A DNA stretch of 64,000 nucleotides from Silvanigrella paludirubra (GCF_009208775.1 NZ_WFLM01000001.1:248001-312000), one strand, 5' to 3'; shown: positions 18,296-29,053, counted from the first letter of the stretch. Program-made: numbers and translations. The notes: generated from the sequence alone by a model not told the origin.

Positions 18296-18607
18296 TTAAT
18301 CCTCAATAAATGGAAGTATTTTACAAAAACCTGATAATGTTATTATATTTTTAACCATTTCGTTTTCAACTTTTAAAAAAATTTTATTTTTATCTGAATA
18401 GACTTGTTTAGCACATCTTAATAAGCTTCTTAATCCAACACTACTTATGTAATTAACTTTTTTTAAATTAATTATAATTGTTTCAAAAGATTTATCGTAA
18501 TTTCCTGTAAAATATTTATCAAAATTTTCAAAACTTTCAATATCTAAACTTCCATCGCAATCGAAATTTAATGTTTTTTCTTTTAATGAATGATTAATAT
18601 AAAGCAT
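18296..18607 (-). CDS. STAS-domain anti-anti-sigma-type factor (RsbV/SpoIIAA-like)
   Basis: The 103-aa protein is a single STAS domain: strand LNFDCDGSLDIESF, strand TIIINLKKVNYI, and the conserved loop with SSVGLRSLL, in which Ser56 aligns with the serine phosphorylated in SpoIIAA. Unphosphorylated STAS factors sequester the HATPase partner and free its target. I chose ATG 18607 because a clear AGGAGA lies 6 bp upstream; the longer frame from TTG 18631 would overlap the NRPS stop and has no ribosome site. The gene begins 16 bp after the NRPS stop and its ribosome site lies in that gap, so it is translated from the NRPS transcript or a promoter inside it. Confidence 0.88.
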   Translation of the reverse strand: MLYINHSLKEKTLNFDCDGSLDIESFENFDKYFTGNYDKSFETIIINLKKVNYISSVGLRSLLRCAKQVYSDKNKIFLKVENEMVKNIITLSGFCKILPFIED

Positions 18608-18623
18608 AATATATCTCCTATTT

Positions 18624-21600
18624 TTAAACAAAGTTTGATATTAATAAATTATTATTATGTAAAGATTTAATAGCGTAAGTAAAAATTGCTTCATAAAATG
18701 CATTATAGCTTGATTTTAAATTTTGAATTGAATTTTTATCAATTTCAAGCATCACAAGCTCTCCTAAAATACTATCAATAATAATATTTTTATTTTGAAA
18801 TTGAGCTAAGTTTTCAATTCCAATAAGATCACCTTCTGAAAGGATTCCAATTGAACTAACCCATCCCCCATTTAGAGATTTTATACTTATTTGAGCAAAT
18901 CCATTTAATATAACATAGATTGATCCGTCATTTTTTGTTGGGGATAAAATAATTTCATTTTCATCGACAATTTTTAGCTTGCTATATGAATTCATTTTTT
19001 TAATAAAATTTTTATTTAGACCTAAAAATGTATCATTTTCTTTTAAAGATTTAACCCTATTTTCGTAAGCGTGATTGATCATATCTTCAAAATAAGAGTC
19101 CTTAATTTCTCCCCATTGAAAGTCAAGTTTATTTAATATTAATTTTGTTTTATCATTTTTTAAAGTAATTTCTGTTGTTGTTGGTAATAAATTCATCCAG
19201 CCCATATGTAACATAAAGTTATTTAACATTTTATTAGTATAATTAAATTTATATAGATTGGCTATTTTATCAATAAATACTTCTAAATTATCATAGTTTA
19301 AATTAATTTGAGAATTTGTCTTAAAAATTTCAGAAAGTCTATATAATTGATCATTATAAATGTGAAAAATCTCATTATTAAGATTTTTTTGTTTTAATAT
19401 TAAAACAATTGCTTGAGCAGTTTTATTAATAGGAGAAAGCTCAGTTAGATCAATAGAGTCGTGAGTGCATAATGAGTCAATGTTAAAAAGACATTTTAAT
19501 TTTTGATAAAATCCATTATTTTCAATATTTATTTGATGCAAACTTGTATTGGTATTAAAAACAAGATTCCCGACTCGATATATATTTGCATTTAATTTTT
19601 TATTAATATAAGCCTCATGAATTAAATTTTCTGCTTCGGCTTTTGTTTTAATATAGTAATTATCTATTAAACTTGAATCTCTAAAATCAAATTCTGTAAA
19701 TATCTCATTTTTACTGATACTTAAATTTTCAATCATAGATACAGAGTAGGTAGATACATGGTGCAGATTTTTCATGCCAAATTGACAAAAATTTATTAAA
19801 TTTTGGACTGTTGTTACATTATCCTGATAAAATGTATTGTAATCCCCATAGTGTTTAACATTAGCAGCACAATTTATCACACAATTTACTGTATTCTTTA
19901 AAAATTCAAAATTATCTTCACTCATCTTAAATTTTTCAAAAGAAATATCACCAATATAAATTTGAATTTTATTCAGTAAATTCTCAGGAATATTGCTTCC
20001 ATTATAATGATTTAATATATTATAAAATTTTTCTTTTGAATTTTCATTCGATTCTCTAATAATTACAGAAATGGGATAATTTGTTTCAAATAATAATTCT
20101 AATATGACATGGCTACCTAAATATCCAGTTGCACCTGTGACAAGAATATTTAGATCTTTATTTTCCTCTGGTATAAATGAAGCATATGGTTTTAATTTTT
20201 CAAAATACAATTCTTCTTGTTTTTTATCAAAATAAATATTTTGATTTTCAGAACCTTTTAATTTATCTTTTATTTGTTTAAATCTATGTTCAATATTAAA
20301 TCCTGTCTCATATTCTTTTAAGTTTTTAGCAATATTTTCAATAGTTTTATATTTAAAAATATCGCTAACTTTAATGTCGTACTGCTTTTGAATTTTAGAA
20401 ACCAATTGAACAGCTTTTAAGGAATTTCCACCAATTTCAAAAAAATTTGATAAAACACTTAATTGTTTTATTTCCAAAATTTCTTCAAAATGACTTGCAA
20501 TCCATTTTTCTTTTTCATTTCTTGGTGCAATATGATGCGTCTTTATCATTTCAGGTATAGGTAATTTTTTACGATCAATTTTACCACTATCATTTATAGG
20601 GAAATCATTCATCCAATAAAATAAACTAGGTATCATGTATTCGGGTAGGTTTTGAGATAAATAATCTCTAAGTTTATCATTTTGAATTTCAGATTCGCTA
20701 ATATAATACGCGCATAAATAGTCTTGTTTTAAATGGTCTTTTAATGACAAAACAATACATTCTTTTATATTAGGAAATAAAGACATTTGATGCTCGATTT
20801 CACCAAGTTCAATTCGAAATCCTCTTATTTTTACTTGAAAGTCAATTCTTCCTAAAAATTCTATATTTCCATCTGGAAGCCATTTTGCTAAATCACCAGA
20901 TTTATAGAGGAGAGAGTAGTCATTATCTTTAGAAAAAGGATTTACAATAAATTTATCTTTATTTGTTTCTGGCAAATTTATATATCCTAATCCTACACCA
21001 TGTCCTGAAATACAAAGTTCTCCAGCTATTCCTGTTGGGCATAGGTTTAAATCTTGATCTAAGATATAAATTTTGCAATTATCTATTGGTTTTCCAATTG
21101 GAATGTTTAAGTAATCTGATCTATCAACTTCAAAATTTGTGCACACTACTGTAGTTTCAGAAGGACCATAACCATTGATAATTTTATAATTTCTTTTTGT
21201 TACTTTTTTAAGTTTATCGCCTCCTACAATTAAATATTTTAAAGATTTATTATCTGTTTCTTGAATGAATAATTCTGAAAATTGTGTAGGTAAAAAGCTG
21301 AATGTAATATTATTTTTTTCAAAATATTCATTTAATTTATTAGTATCTAATTTGATACATTTTTCAATAATATGTAAGCTTCCACCTGAAAATAAAATAG
21401 GCATAATTTCTAAGATAGATGCATCAAATCCAAATCCCGCATATTTAGAAAAATTGTCAAATTCAGATAAATTAAAATCATTTTTATAATAATTGCATAA
21501 ATTGATAATATTTTTTTGACTAATGCTTATTCCTTTTGGTTTTCCAGTAGACCCAGATGTGTAAATGCTATAAATACAATCTGTTAAATCTTGTTTAATG

Positions 21601-24600
21601 TTTATATTTTCAGAATTAAATTTTTTAATATTTAATTCATCTATATAAATCACTTTCACATTTAATAAATTTTCTAAACTTTGATCTAAAGTGGCTTTAT
21701 TTGTAATAAGAAACTTAGACTCTGAATCTTTTAATATATCAATAACTCTATTTATTGGAAAAGTATTCGCCATAGGAATAAAACTAGCACCTGTTTTTAA
21801 AATGCCAATGATACTTGTAATCATTTCAAATGATTCATCAATATAAATACCTATTTTATCAACTTTTTTAATTTCATTTTCAATTAAAAATCTAGCAATT
21901 TGATTTCCAATGGAATTTAATTCTGAGTAAGTTAAAAAATTATCTTTGAAGACTAATGCTGTTTTATTTTTGTATTTTAATGAATTATCTTCAAAAATTT
22001 GAATAAAAGATTTTGAATAATCAACGGACCTATTTGTATTATTAAATTGATTTAAAATAGTATGTTCATTTTCATTTGTGATAAAATTTATATTTTTAAT
22101 TATTTTTTTATTTTCAACAATATCAGTTAATATAGAAATATAAGAATGAATAAAAGTTTTTATGCTTTCTTCTTTATAGCTATGAGTGCTATATTCAAAA
22201 TCAATTTTTATTTTATTATTTAATTTATAACAGTTTAAGGTAAGATCAAAATGAGCTCTCGTTTTTGTCTTTAAATTTATCATATTTAAATTTAAATCTT
22301 TATATTTATTTTCAGAATACTCGATTAGATTGAAAGCATTATTAAAAAATTTATTTCTACCATTTTCAGAGGGTGAGTCTTTCAAATTTGATAGTTCCGA
22401 AATAGAAAAGTTTTGATGCTCTAAAGTATTTGAAATTTGTAATTGAATGGAATTTAAAAATTCTTCTATAGATTCTTCAGGATTTATATTAATTGTTATT
22501 GGTAAAGTTGAAACAAACATCCCGAGCATATTTTGCATATCTGATAAATATCTTCCAGAGAAAAAACCACCGATAGTAATATTATGATTTCTTGCTATTT
22601 TATAAATTAAAATAGAGTAAGCAGATAAAAGAATATTGTATAATGTAAAATTATTTTTACTAGAAAAATTAATAATTCTATGAAATAAATTATTATCTAT
22701 ATCAATTGTAATAATATTTCCTGAATCGTTAAATTGATACTCAGGAAAATCGAATGGCAAGTAACTTTTTTCAATCTTAGATATATTTTTCTTCCAATAT
22801 TCAACTGAAGAATTTCTTACTTCAATATTATTTTTTTCAAAAATAGCGTAATCTAGATAATCTAGTGTATTTAAAGTTTTTTGCTCGCCATAATAATATT
22901 TAAATAGTTCTTTTATAAATAAGTTTTGTGAAAATCCATCATTGATAATGTGATGAGTATCAATAAATAAAATATGTTTTTTATTTTCTATTTGGACTAA
23001 TTTTATTCTTATAAGAGGGCTTTCTCTTAAGTTGAAAGGAGTAATAAATTCATTAAATAAAGTAGATATTTCTTCGTATCTTGACTTTTGAAAATCTTTT
23101 TTAATATTTATATTTTCGTCAATAATTTGAAATATAGAGTTTTCTTCTAAAATGAATTTTGTTCTTAATATTCTATTTTCATGAATAATTTTATCTATAG
23201 ATTCTCCAAGTTTATCTTTATTTAATTTTCCTGTTATTTCTATAGCTATTGGTATGTTATATATAGTTGAATTTTCATCAATTATAGAAGCAAAGTAAAT
23301 TCCTTTTTGAGACTCTGTAATTGGAAATTTATTTAAATTATTTTTTTCAATTATTTTTTCATTTGATTTTTCGGTTAAATTTAAAGATATTTTATTTAAA
23401 TATTTATGTTTAAAAATATCGCTAATATTAATATTAAATTTTTGTTGAATTTTTGATACAAATTCAACAGCTTTTAATGAATTTCCACCTAATTGAAAAA
23501 AGTTGGAATCCATACTGATTTGGCTTAATTTTAAAACATCAACTGCGCATTGGTAAATAAATTCTTCTTTGCTATTTTTTGGTAAAATAATATTTTTTTC
23601 AATGTTGTATTCAGGAGTTGGAAGATTTTTCCGATCAATTTTTCCATTTTGATTAATAGGAAATGATTTTAACCAATAAAAATATGAAGGTATCATATAA
23701 TCCGGTAAGCTTTTTGATAAATAATTTGAAATAAAACTTTCATCTAAAGAAATCGGACTTACATAATAAGCGCAGAGATAATTTTCTTGGTTATTCTCTT
23801 TTAATGGCATTACGAGGCATTCAGAAATTTCATTTATTTTTAATATTGATTGTTCTATTTCTCCTAACTCAATTCTAAAACCTCTTATTTTTACTTGAAA
23901 GTCGATTCTTCCAATATAATCAATATTTCCATCGGGTAGCCATTTAGCTAAATCGCCTGTTTTATAAAGTTTAGAATATTTTTTATAAAGTGGGTCATTA
24001 TTATCAATAAAAGGATTTGCGATAAATTTTTGAGCGGTTAATTCTGGTAATTGAATATATTCAACTGCTAATCCTTCCCCCGAAATACATAACTCTCCCT
24101 CCACACCAATTGGGCATAAATTCATATCACTATCCGTTATATAAATTTTATAATTCAATAAAGGAGCCCCAATAGGAATATTTTTTAAATTATCATTTAA
24201 AACTTCATAATATGTACAACCTACTGTTGCTTCTGTTGGGCCATAAAAATTTAATATTTTATAATTTGATTTTTTAATTATTTTTAGTCTATCTCCTCCT
24301 GTTATTAGATAGCGAAGAGATTTATTATCTGATTGATGCATAAATAATTCAGCAAATTGAGTTGGCAAAAATGAAATTGTAATATTATTATTTTCTAAAT
24401 ATTTATTAAGTTTTTGTATATCCAGTTTTATAGATTTCTCTAAAATGTGTAAACAGCTTCCAGTCATAAAGCAAGGCATAATTTCAACAATAGATGCATC
24501 AAAACCATATCCTGCAAATTTAGAAAATTGATCCTTTTCGTTTAACATTAATTTTTGGATTATATTTAAAGAAAAATTAATTGTACTTTTATTATTTATA

Positions 24601-27600
24601 CTAACTCCCTTAGGTTTTCCTGTGGAGCCTGATGTATATATATGGTATAAACAGTCATTTAAATTTGTTTTAATTGGTAAATTATTTTTATCATATTTTG
24701 AATATTCAAATTTATCTAAAAATATTACTTTAATATCTTTATTAATTGGTTTTATTTTTTCTGAAAAGTTTGAATTTGTAATTAATATTTTTGAATTAGA
24801 GTCTTTTAAGATTTCATTTACTCTATCAATTGGAAAAGAATCTGGAATAGGAATATAACTTGCTGAAGCTTTTAAAACTCCTATAATACCTGTTATCATT
24901 TCAACAGATTCATCTAAATATATTGCAATTTTGTCATTGTAATTTGCCAAATGATCTTTTAATAGATATGCTATTTGATTTCCAATTATATTCAATTCAT
25001 GATATGTATATTTAATTTCTTTAAAAATTAAGGCAGCATTATTTGGAAATTCTTTTGCTTTTTCTTGAAAATTTTCAATAAAGGTGAGTTTATTTTTAAA
25101 ATCATAGTCTGTGTTATTGAATTTATTTAAGATTATACTTTTTTCGTTTATATTTATAAAATTAATTTGATTTACAAATTTATTTATTTCAGTAATTTCG
25201 TTTAAAATTTGAAAAAATCCTTCTTTTACTGTTTCCACCGTTTCAAAATTATAGCTTGATTTGCTATATTCAAAAATGGCTTGTATTTTATTTTCAATTT
25301 TAAATAAATTTAATGACAAATCAAAATTTGATTTGTTTGAGTTTTGAATATTTATATTATTAAAATTAATATTTTTTGAATGATAATTATCTAATTCTAC
25401 ATAATTAAAGGTATTTGTAAAAAAAGGGTTTCTTCCATTATCAATATTTAATTTATTTATCTCGATTAATTCAGATAGTGAAATATTTTGATATTCTAAG
25501 ATATCTGTTATTTTATTTTGTATTTCTATTAAGCAATTTTCAATAGAACTTTTATTATTTATATCAATTAAAATTGGTAATGAGGAAACAAACATGCCAA
25601 GCATATTTTGAGTTTCTGGTAATTGTCTTCCAGAAAAAAAGCCCCCCATTGTAACTTGATTTCTTCTTGAGTATTTATACAGCAATATAGCAAAGGCACT
25701 AAGGAAAAAACAATATGGAGTTATTTTTAATTTTTGAGTTATTGTAGATATTTTGTCAAACAAATGATTTGGTATATTTAGAATAATTTGATTACCTTCG
25801 CTATTAAAGTCGTTCTCTGGATAATCAAATGAAATTTGTGTTTTTTCAAAATGAATTAAATTATTTTTCCAAAATTCTATTGTTTTTTCTTTATTTATAT
25901 TTTCTTCAATTAATGAATAATCAAGATAATCAACAGATAGTTTATTTGATACGCTGTCGTTATAAATATGAAATAAATCTTGAATAAGTAAGTTTTGAGA
26001 ATATCCATCGTTTATTAAATGATGGATATCTATAAATAGGATATTTTTTTTATTACTTTCTTTTAAAAGTTTAAATCTTATTAAAGGATCTGATTCTAAA
26101 TTAAATGGTTTAACGAAATTTATAAAAGAACTTTTTATATCACTTGAATGAATTTCTTCCATATTTAAATGAAATTTATATTTATCATGGATAACTTGGA
26201 TTAAAATATCATTTTCAATTATAAAATTGCATCTTAAAATCTTATTATTGTCTAATAAATTTTGAATGGATCTTTCAAGTTTTTCAGAATCTAAATTTCC
26301 TTCAATTAAAAAAGAAGAAGTCGTATTATAAATTATAGAATTTGGTTTAATTATAGACGCAAAATAAACGCCTTTTTGAGATTTAGTAGCAGGATATTTT
26401 TTTAAGTCTGACTTCAATATTTGAATTTGTTCTTTTTTTGGTGAAATTTTTGAAGTTATTTCTGCTATCGTTTTGGATTTTAAGATATCTCGAACTTGAA
26501 TATCAAATTTGTTTTTTATTTTTCCGACAAATTGAATTGCCTTTAAAGAATTTCCACCCAAACTTAAGAAGTTGGAGGTCATACTTACTTTGGAAATATT
26601 TAAAATTTCTTTTATAGTATCGCAAATAAATATTTCTATTTCATTATTAGGTGGAATATATTCTGTTTGTATTTGTAATTCTGGAATAGGAAGATTTTTT
26701 CTGTCTATTTTACCATTTGCATTAATAGGAAATTTTTCAAGCCAATAAAAAAGGGATGGGATCATGTAATCAGGCAGAGAAAGAGATAAGTAGTCTTTCA
26801 ATTCTTGTTCGTTTATTTTATGATTGCTTACATAATAAGCGCAAATGTAATCTTGTTCTAAAGAGTCTTTAAGGCTTATTGCTACACACTCTTTTATTTC
26901 TTTAAAGTGAATTAATTTTTGTTCAATTTCACCTAATTCTATTCGAAATCCTCTTATTTTAACCTGAAAATCAATTCTTCCTACAAATTCAATATTTCCA
27001 TCTGGTAGCCATTTAGCTAAATCTCCTGAGCGATATATTTTAGAATATTTTTCAAATAAAGGATCATCTTGATGGATAAAAGGATTTGTAATAAATTTTT
27101 CTGAATTTAAATTTGGCAAGTTGATATATCCTAATCCAACTCCATCACCTGCAATGCAAAGTTCGCCTTCTTCCTCTATAGAACAAAGTTGCATGTTTGA
27201 ATTTATAATATATATTTTGTAGTTATCAATTGGCTTTCCAATGGGGATTTTATCAATATTATCAGATAAAATTTCATAATCAGTTGCTGCCACTGTTGTT
27301 TCTGTTGGTCCATAAATATTAACAATATGATAATTATTTAATTCATATTTTTTAAGCTGTTCTCCACCTGTAATTAAATATCTTAATGATTTATTTTTTA
27401 CCTCTTGCATAAAAATTTCTGCAAATTGTGTCGGTAAAAAACTAATTGTAATATTATTATTTTCAAAATATTCATTTAATTTAGTTATATCAGATTTTAT
27501 TTCTTTATCTAAAATATGAAGAGTGCAACCATTTAATAAGCATGGCATGATTTCAATGATTGAGGCATCAAAACCAAATCCGGCAAATTTTGAAAAATTA

Positions 27601-28202
27601 TCTTTTTGGCTTATTTCAAATCGGTCTTTAATATAATTTGAAAAGTTAATAATGTTTTTATTGCTTATACTAACCCCTTTGGGTTTTCCAGTGGAACCTG
27701 AAGTATAAATGTTATAAATGCAATCTTCAACATTATTTTCAATTAAAACATTTTCTCCGGATTCATAGCTCAAGTCAACTTCATCTATATAAATAACTTT
27801 TGCATTTAAATTTATATTTTCAATTAGTTTTCTTTTTGTAATTAAGATTTTAGCACTAGCATTTTCAATAATATCAATTACTCTATTTATTGGAAAAATA
27901 TCTGGCATGGGAATAAAGCTTGAGGAAGATTTTAAAACACCAATAATTGAAGTGATCATCTCAATAGATTCATCTAGGTATATAGCAATTCTATCGTTTT
28001 TTTTATTCCCTATTTTATTTAAATATCTTGCTAATTTGTTTCCATTTTTATTTAATTCATAATAATTTAAAAAATTATTATTATAGACAAGAGAGATATT
28101 ATTTTTATGGTAATTTAAATTTTCTTCAAATAGTTCAATATAAGTTTTATTATATATTATTGTTTTTTCTGTTTTGTTGGATTTTTCAATTATATAATTC
28201 AT
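18624..28202 (-). CDS. Three-module non-ribosomal peptide synthetase with terminal reductase and cyclic-nucleotide-binding-like domain
   Basis: The order read from 3192 aa is A1 (about 20-520), PCP1 (Ser552), C1 (HHLINDG at about 728), A2 (about 1050-1545), PCP2 (Ser1575), C2 (HHIINDG at about 1750), A3 (about 2070-2565), PCP3 (Ser2594), a thioester reductase (from about 2680, VTGATGYLGSH and a YxxxK in YIKTK), and a last domain (about 3075-3180) like cyclic-nucleotide-binding folds. Each carrier site is GGNSLKA. The synthetase starts with an A domain and lacks epimerisation, methylation and thioesterase domains. The inferred product is a linear tripeptide released as an aldehyde or alcohol. 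Aligned by eye to GrsA, the A-domain pockets read DAISIGIVAK, DAVSIGFVGK and DALSIGGVVK, suggesting uncharged residues. No phosphopantetheinyl transferase or MbtH-like gene is in the window. STAS, HATPase and phosphatase genes follow immediately. Confidence 0.93.
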   Translation of the reverse strand: MNYIIEKSNKTEKTIIYNKTYIELFEENLNYHKNNISLVYNNNFLNYYELNKNGNKLARYLNKIGNKKNDRIAIYLDESIEMITSIIGVLKSSSSFIPMPDIFPINRVIDIIENASAKILITKRKLIENINLNAKVIYIDEVDLSYESGENVLIENNVEDCIYNIYTSGSTGKPKGVSISNKNIINFSNYIKDRFEISQKDNFSKFAGFGFDASIIEIMPCLLNGCTLHILDKEIKSDITKLNEYFENNNITISFLPTQFAEIFMQEVKNKSLRYLITGGEQLKKYELNNYHIVNIYGPTETTVAATDYEILSDNIDKIPIGKPIDNYKIYIINSNMQLCSIEEEGELCIAGDGVGLGYINLPNLNSEKFITNPFIHQDDPLFEKYSKIYRSGDLAKWLPDGNIEFVGRIDFQVKIRGFRIELGEIEQKLIHFKEIKECVAISLKDSLEQDYICAYYVSNHKINEQELKDYLSLSLPDYMIPSLFYWLEKFPINANGKIDRKNLPIPELQIQTEYIPPNNEIEIFICDTIKEILNISKVSMTSNFLSLGGNSLKAIQFVGKIKNKFDIQVRDILKSKTIAEITSKISPKKEQIQILKSDLKKYPATKSQKGVYFASIIKPNSIIYNTTSSFLIEGNLDSEKLERSIQNLLDNNKILRCNFIIENDILIQVIHDKYKFHLNMEEIHSSDIKSSFINFVKPFNLESDPLIRFKLLKESNKKNILFIDIHHLINDGYSQNLLIQDLFHIYNDSVSNKLSVDYLDYSLIEENINKEKTIEFWKNNLIHFEKTQISFDYPENDFNSEGNQIILNIPNHLFDKISTITQKLKITPYCFFLSAFAILLYKYSRRNQVTMGGFFSGRQLPETQNMLGMFVSSLPILIDINNKSSIENCLIEIQNKITDILEYQNISLSELIEINKLNIDNGRNPFFTNTFNYVELDNYHSKNINFNNINIQNSNKSNFDLSLNLFKIENKIQAIFEYSKSSYNFETVETVKEGFFQILNEITEINKFVNQINFININEKSIILNKFNNTDYDFKNKLTFIENFQEKAKEFPNNAALIFKEIKYTYHELNIIGNQIAYLLKDHLANYNDKIAIYLDESVEMITGIIGVLKASASYIPIPDSFPIDRVNEILKDSNSKILITNSNFSEKIKPINKDIKVIFLDKFEYSKYDKNNLPIKTNLNDCLYHIYTSGSTGKPKGVSINNKSTINFSLNIIQKLMLNEKDQFSKFAGYGFDASIVEIMPCFMTGSCLHILEKSIKLDIQKLNKYLENNNITISFLPTQFAELFMHQSDNKSLRYLITGGDRLKIIKKSNYKILNFYGPTEATVGCTYYEVLNDNLKNIPIGAPLLNYKIYITDSDMNLCPIGVEGELCISGEGLAVEYIQLPELTAQKFIANPFIDNNDPLYKKYSKLYKTGDLAKWLPDGNIDYIGRIDFQVKIRGFRIELGEIEQSILKINEISECLVMPLKENNQENYLCAYYVSPISLDESFISNYLSKSLPDYMIPSYFYWLKSFPINQNGKIDRKNLPTPEYNIEKNIILPKNSKEEFIYQCAVDVLKLSQISMDSNFFQLGGNSLKAVEFVSKIQQKFNINISDIFKHKYLNKISLNLTEKSNEKIIEKNNLNKFPITESQKGIYFASIIDENSTIYNIPIAIEITGKLNKDKLGESIDKIIHENRILRTKFILEENSIFQIIDENINIKKDFQKSRYEEISTLFNEFITPFNLRESPLIRIKLVQIENKKHILFIDTHHIINDGFSQNLFIKELFKYYYGEQKTLNTLDYLDYAIFEKNNIEVRNSSVEYWKKNISKIEKSYLPFDFPEYQFNDSGNIITIDIDNNLFHRIINFSSKNNFTLYNILLSAYSILIYKIARNHNITIGGFFSGRYLSDMQNMLGMFVSTLPITININPEESIEEFLNSIQLQISNTLEHQNFSISELSNLKDSPSENGRNKFFNNAFNLIEYSENKYKDLNLNMINLKTKTRAHFDLTLNCYKLNNKIKIDFEYSTHSYKEESIKTFIHSYISILTDIVENKKIIKNINFITNENEHTILNQFNNTNRSVDYSKSFIQIFEDNSLKYKNKTALVFKDNFLTYSELNSIGNQIARFLIENEIKKVDKIGIYIDESFEMITSIIGILKTGASFIPMANTFPINRVIDILKDSESKFLITNKATLDQSLENLLNVKVIYIDELNIKKFNSENINIKQDLTDCIYSIYTSGSTGKPKGISISQKNIINLCNYYKNDFNLSEFDNFSKYAGFGFDASILEIMPILFSGGSLHIIEKCIKLDTNKLNEYFEKNNITFSFLPTQFSELFIQETDNKSLKYLIVGGDKLKKVTKRNYKIINGYGPSETTVVCTNFEVDRSDYLNIPIGKPIDNCKIYILDQDLNLCPTGIAGELCISGHGVGLGYINLPETNKDKFIVNPFSKDNDYSLLYKSGDLAKWLPDGNIEFLGRIDFQVKIRGFRIELGEIEHQMSLFPNIKECIVLSLKDHLKQDYLCAYYISESEIQNDKLRDYLSQNLPEYMIPSLFYWMNDFPINDSGKIDRKKLPIPEMIKTHHIAPRNEKEKWIASHFEEILEIKQLSVLSNFFEIGGNSLKAVQLVSKIQKQYDIKVSDIFKYKTIENIAKNLKEYETGFNIEHRFKQIKDKLKGSENQNIYFDKKQEELYFEKLKPYASFIPEENKDLNILVTGATGYLGSHVILELLFETNYPISVIIRESNENSKEKFYNILNHYNGSNIPENLLNKIQIYIGDISFEKFKMSEDNFEFLKNTVNCVINCAANVKHYGDYNTFYQDNVTTVQNLINFCQFGMKNLHHVSTYSVSMIENLSISKNEIFTEFDFRDSSLIDNYYIKTKAEAENLIHEAYINKKLNANIYRVGNLVFNTNTSLHQINIENNGFYQKLKCLFNIDSLCTHDSIDLTELSPINKTAQAIVLILKQKNLNNEIFHIYNDQLYRLSEIFKTNSQINLNYDNLEVFIDKIANLYKFNYTNKMLNNFMLHMGWMNLLPTTTEITLKNDKTKLILNKLDFQWGEIKDSYFEDMINHAYENRVKSLKENDTFLGLNKNFIKKMNSYSKLKIVDENEIILSPTKNDGSIYVILNGFAQISIKSLNGGWVSSIGILSEGDLIGIENLAQFQNKNIIIDSILGELVMLEIDKNSIQNLKSSYNAFYEAIFTYAIKSLHNNNLLISNFV

Positions 28203-28402
28203 GATTTACCACGCAATTAGATTTTATAAAACTAATATCATTTTTTTATTGTATTCTAAAATTGTGAAAAGATAAAGTCTTTTGTTGAAATATTTAAGAT
28301 TAGGAACAATTAAAAATGAGTTTTATTAATATCTAATATATAATATAAATGCTGAAAATATTGTTTTATTATAATTATATATTATGTTGTAAAGTTAAAA
28401 AT

Positions 28403-29053
28403 TTATACTTTTAGGAAACTGAATAAAATAAAAATTTGAGCAAAATAGTATGTGATCCAAATAAATGAATTTATACCCAAAAAAGACTTTATAAATTTTT
28501 GAATAGCTAAAGCGGAGTCAGAGGCTATAAAAAAAAGTGCTCCAGTTATTAAATATGGATTTGAATAATTAGATAAGATGGTACCTACAGACATAGCCAT
28601 TAATGCTGTCATGTAAACCAAAACTGGAATTTTTAAATTTTGTAATTTTGGATAAAGTATTTTTATCATAATAATGGAATGGAGAATTAGAAGAATAAGA
28701 ATTATAATATTTGATTTTGTTAAAATAAATTTTAAATATAAGATATCCATATTTGAATAAAAAATGTAACTATATATTAAATGTGATATTAAAAATGATA
28801 CTAGACCATGAATAAAAAATTTATTTTCGTTATAAGCTAAAAATATATCACCAAAGGCAGAAAACACTAATGAGATTGATAAAATAATAGAAATAGAGGG
28901 CGGGCAATTAAATAAAGAGAATAAGCTCAATAATAAAATACTTGTTCCTTTGATAAGCCATCTAAAATTTATTTTTGGGTATCTCATTGTGGTTAAATAA
29001 ACAAATGATAAAAAAAGAGAGCTCCATATTAAATAATTATGTTTTAAAATCAT
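28403..29053 (-). CDS. YhhN/TMEM86-family membrane protein (possible lysoplasmalogenase)
   Basis: The 216-aa protein is almost entirely hydrophobic with about eight membrane helices. It carries the family pattern: SAFGDIFLAY, HGLVSFLISHLIYSYIFY, a middle YMTALMAMSVGT, then GALFFIASDSALAIQKF and ITYYFAQIFI, with two conserved acidic residues (in FGD and SDS). Characterised TMEM86 proteins hydrolyse the vinyl-ether bond of lysoplasmalogens, releasing an aldehyde; bacterial YhhN function is poorly defined. It lies 200 bp upstream of the NRPS on the same strand, so it may or may not be part of that operon. Confidence 0.78.
   Translation of the reverse strand: MILKHNYLIWSSLFLSFVYLTTMRYPKINFRWLIKGTSILLLSLFSLFNCPPSISIILSISLVFSAFGDIFLAYNENKFFIHGLVSFLISHLIYSYIFYSNMDILYLKFILTKSNIIILILLILHSIIMIKILYPKLQNLKIPVLVYMTALMAMSVGTILSNYSNPYLITGALFFIASDSALAIQKFIKSFLGINSFIWITYYFAQIFILFSFLKV

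Noticed and set aside
18608-18631. TTG start for the STAS gene overlapping the NRPS stop
   Set aside because: AGGAGA placed 6 bp before ATG 18607 marks the true start; the TTG has no ribosome site and the extra residues do not fit the domain.
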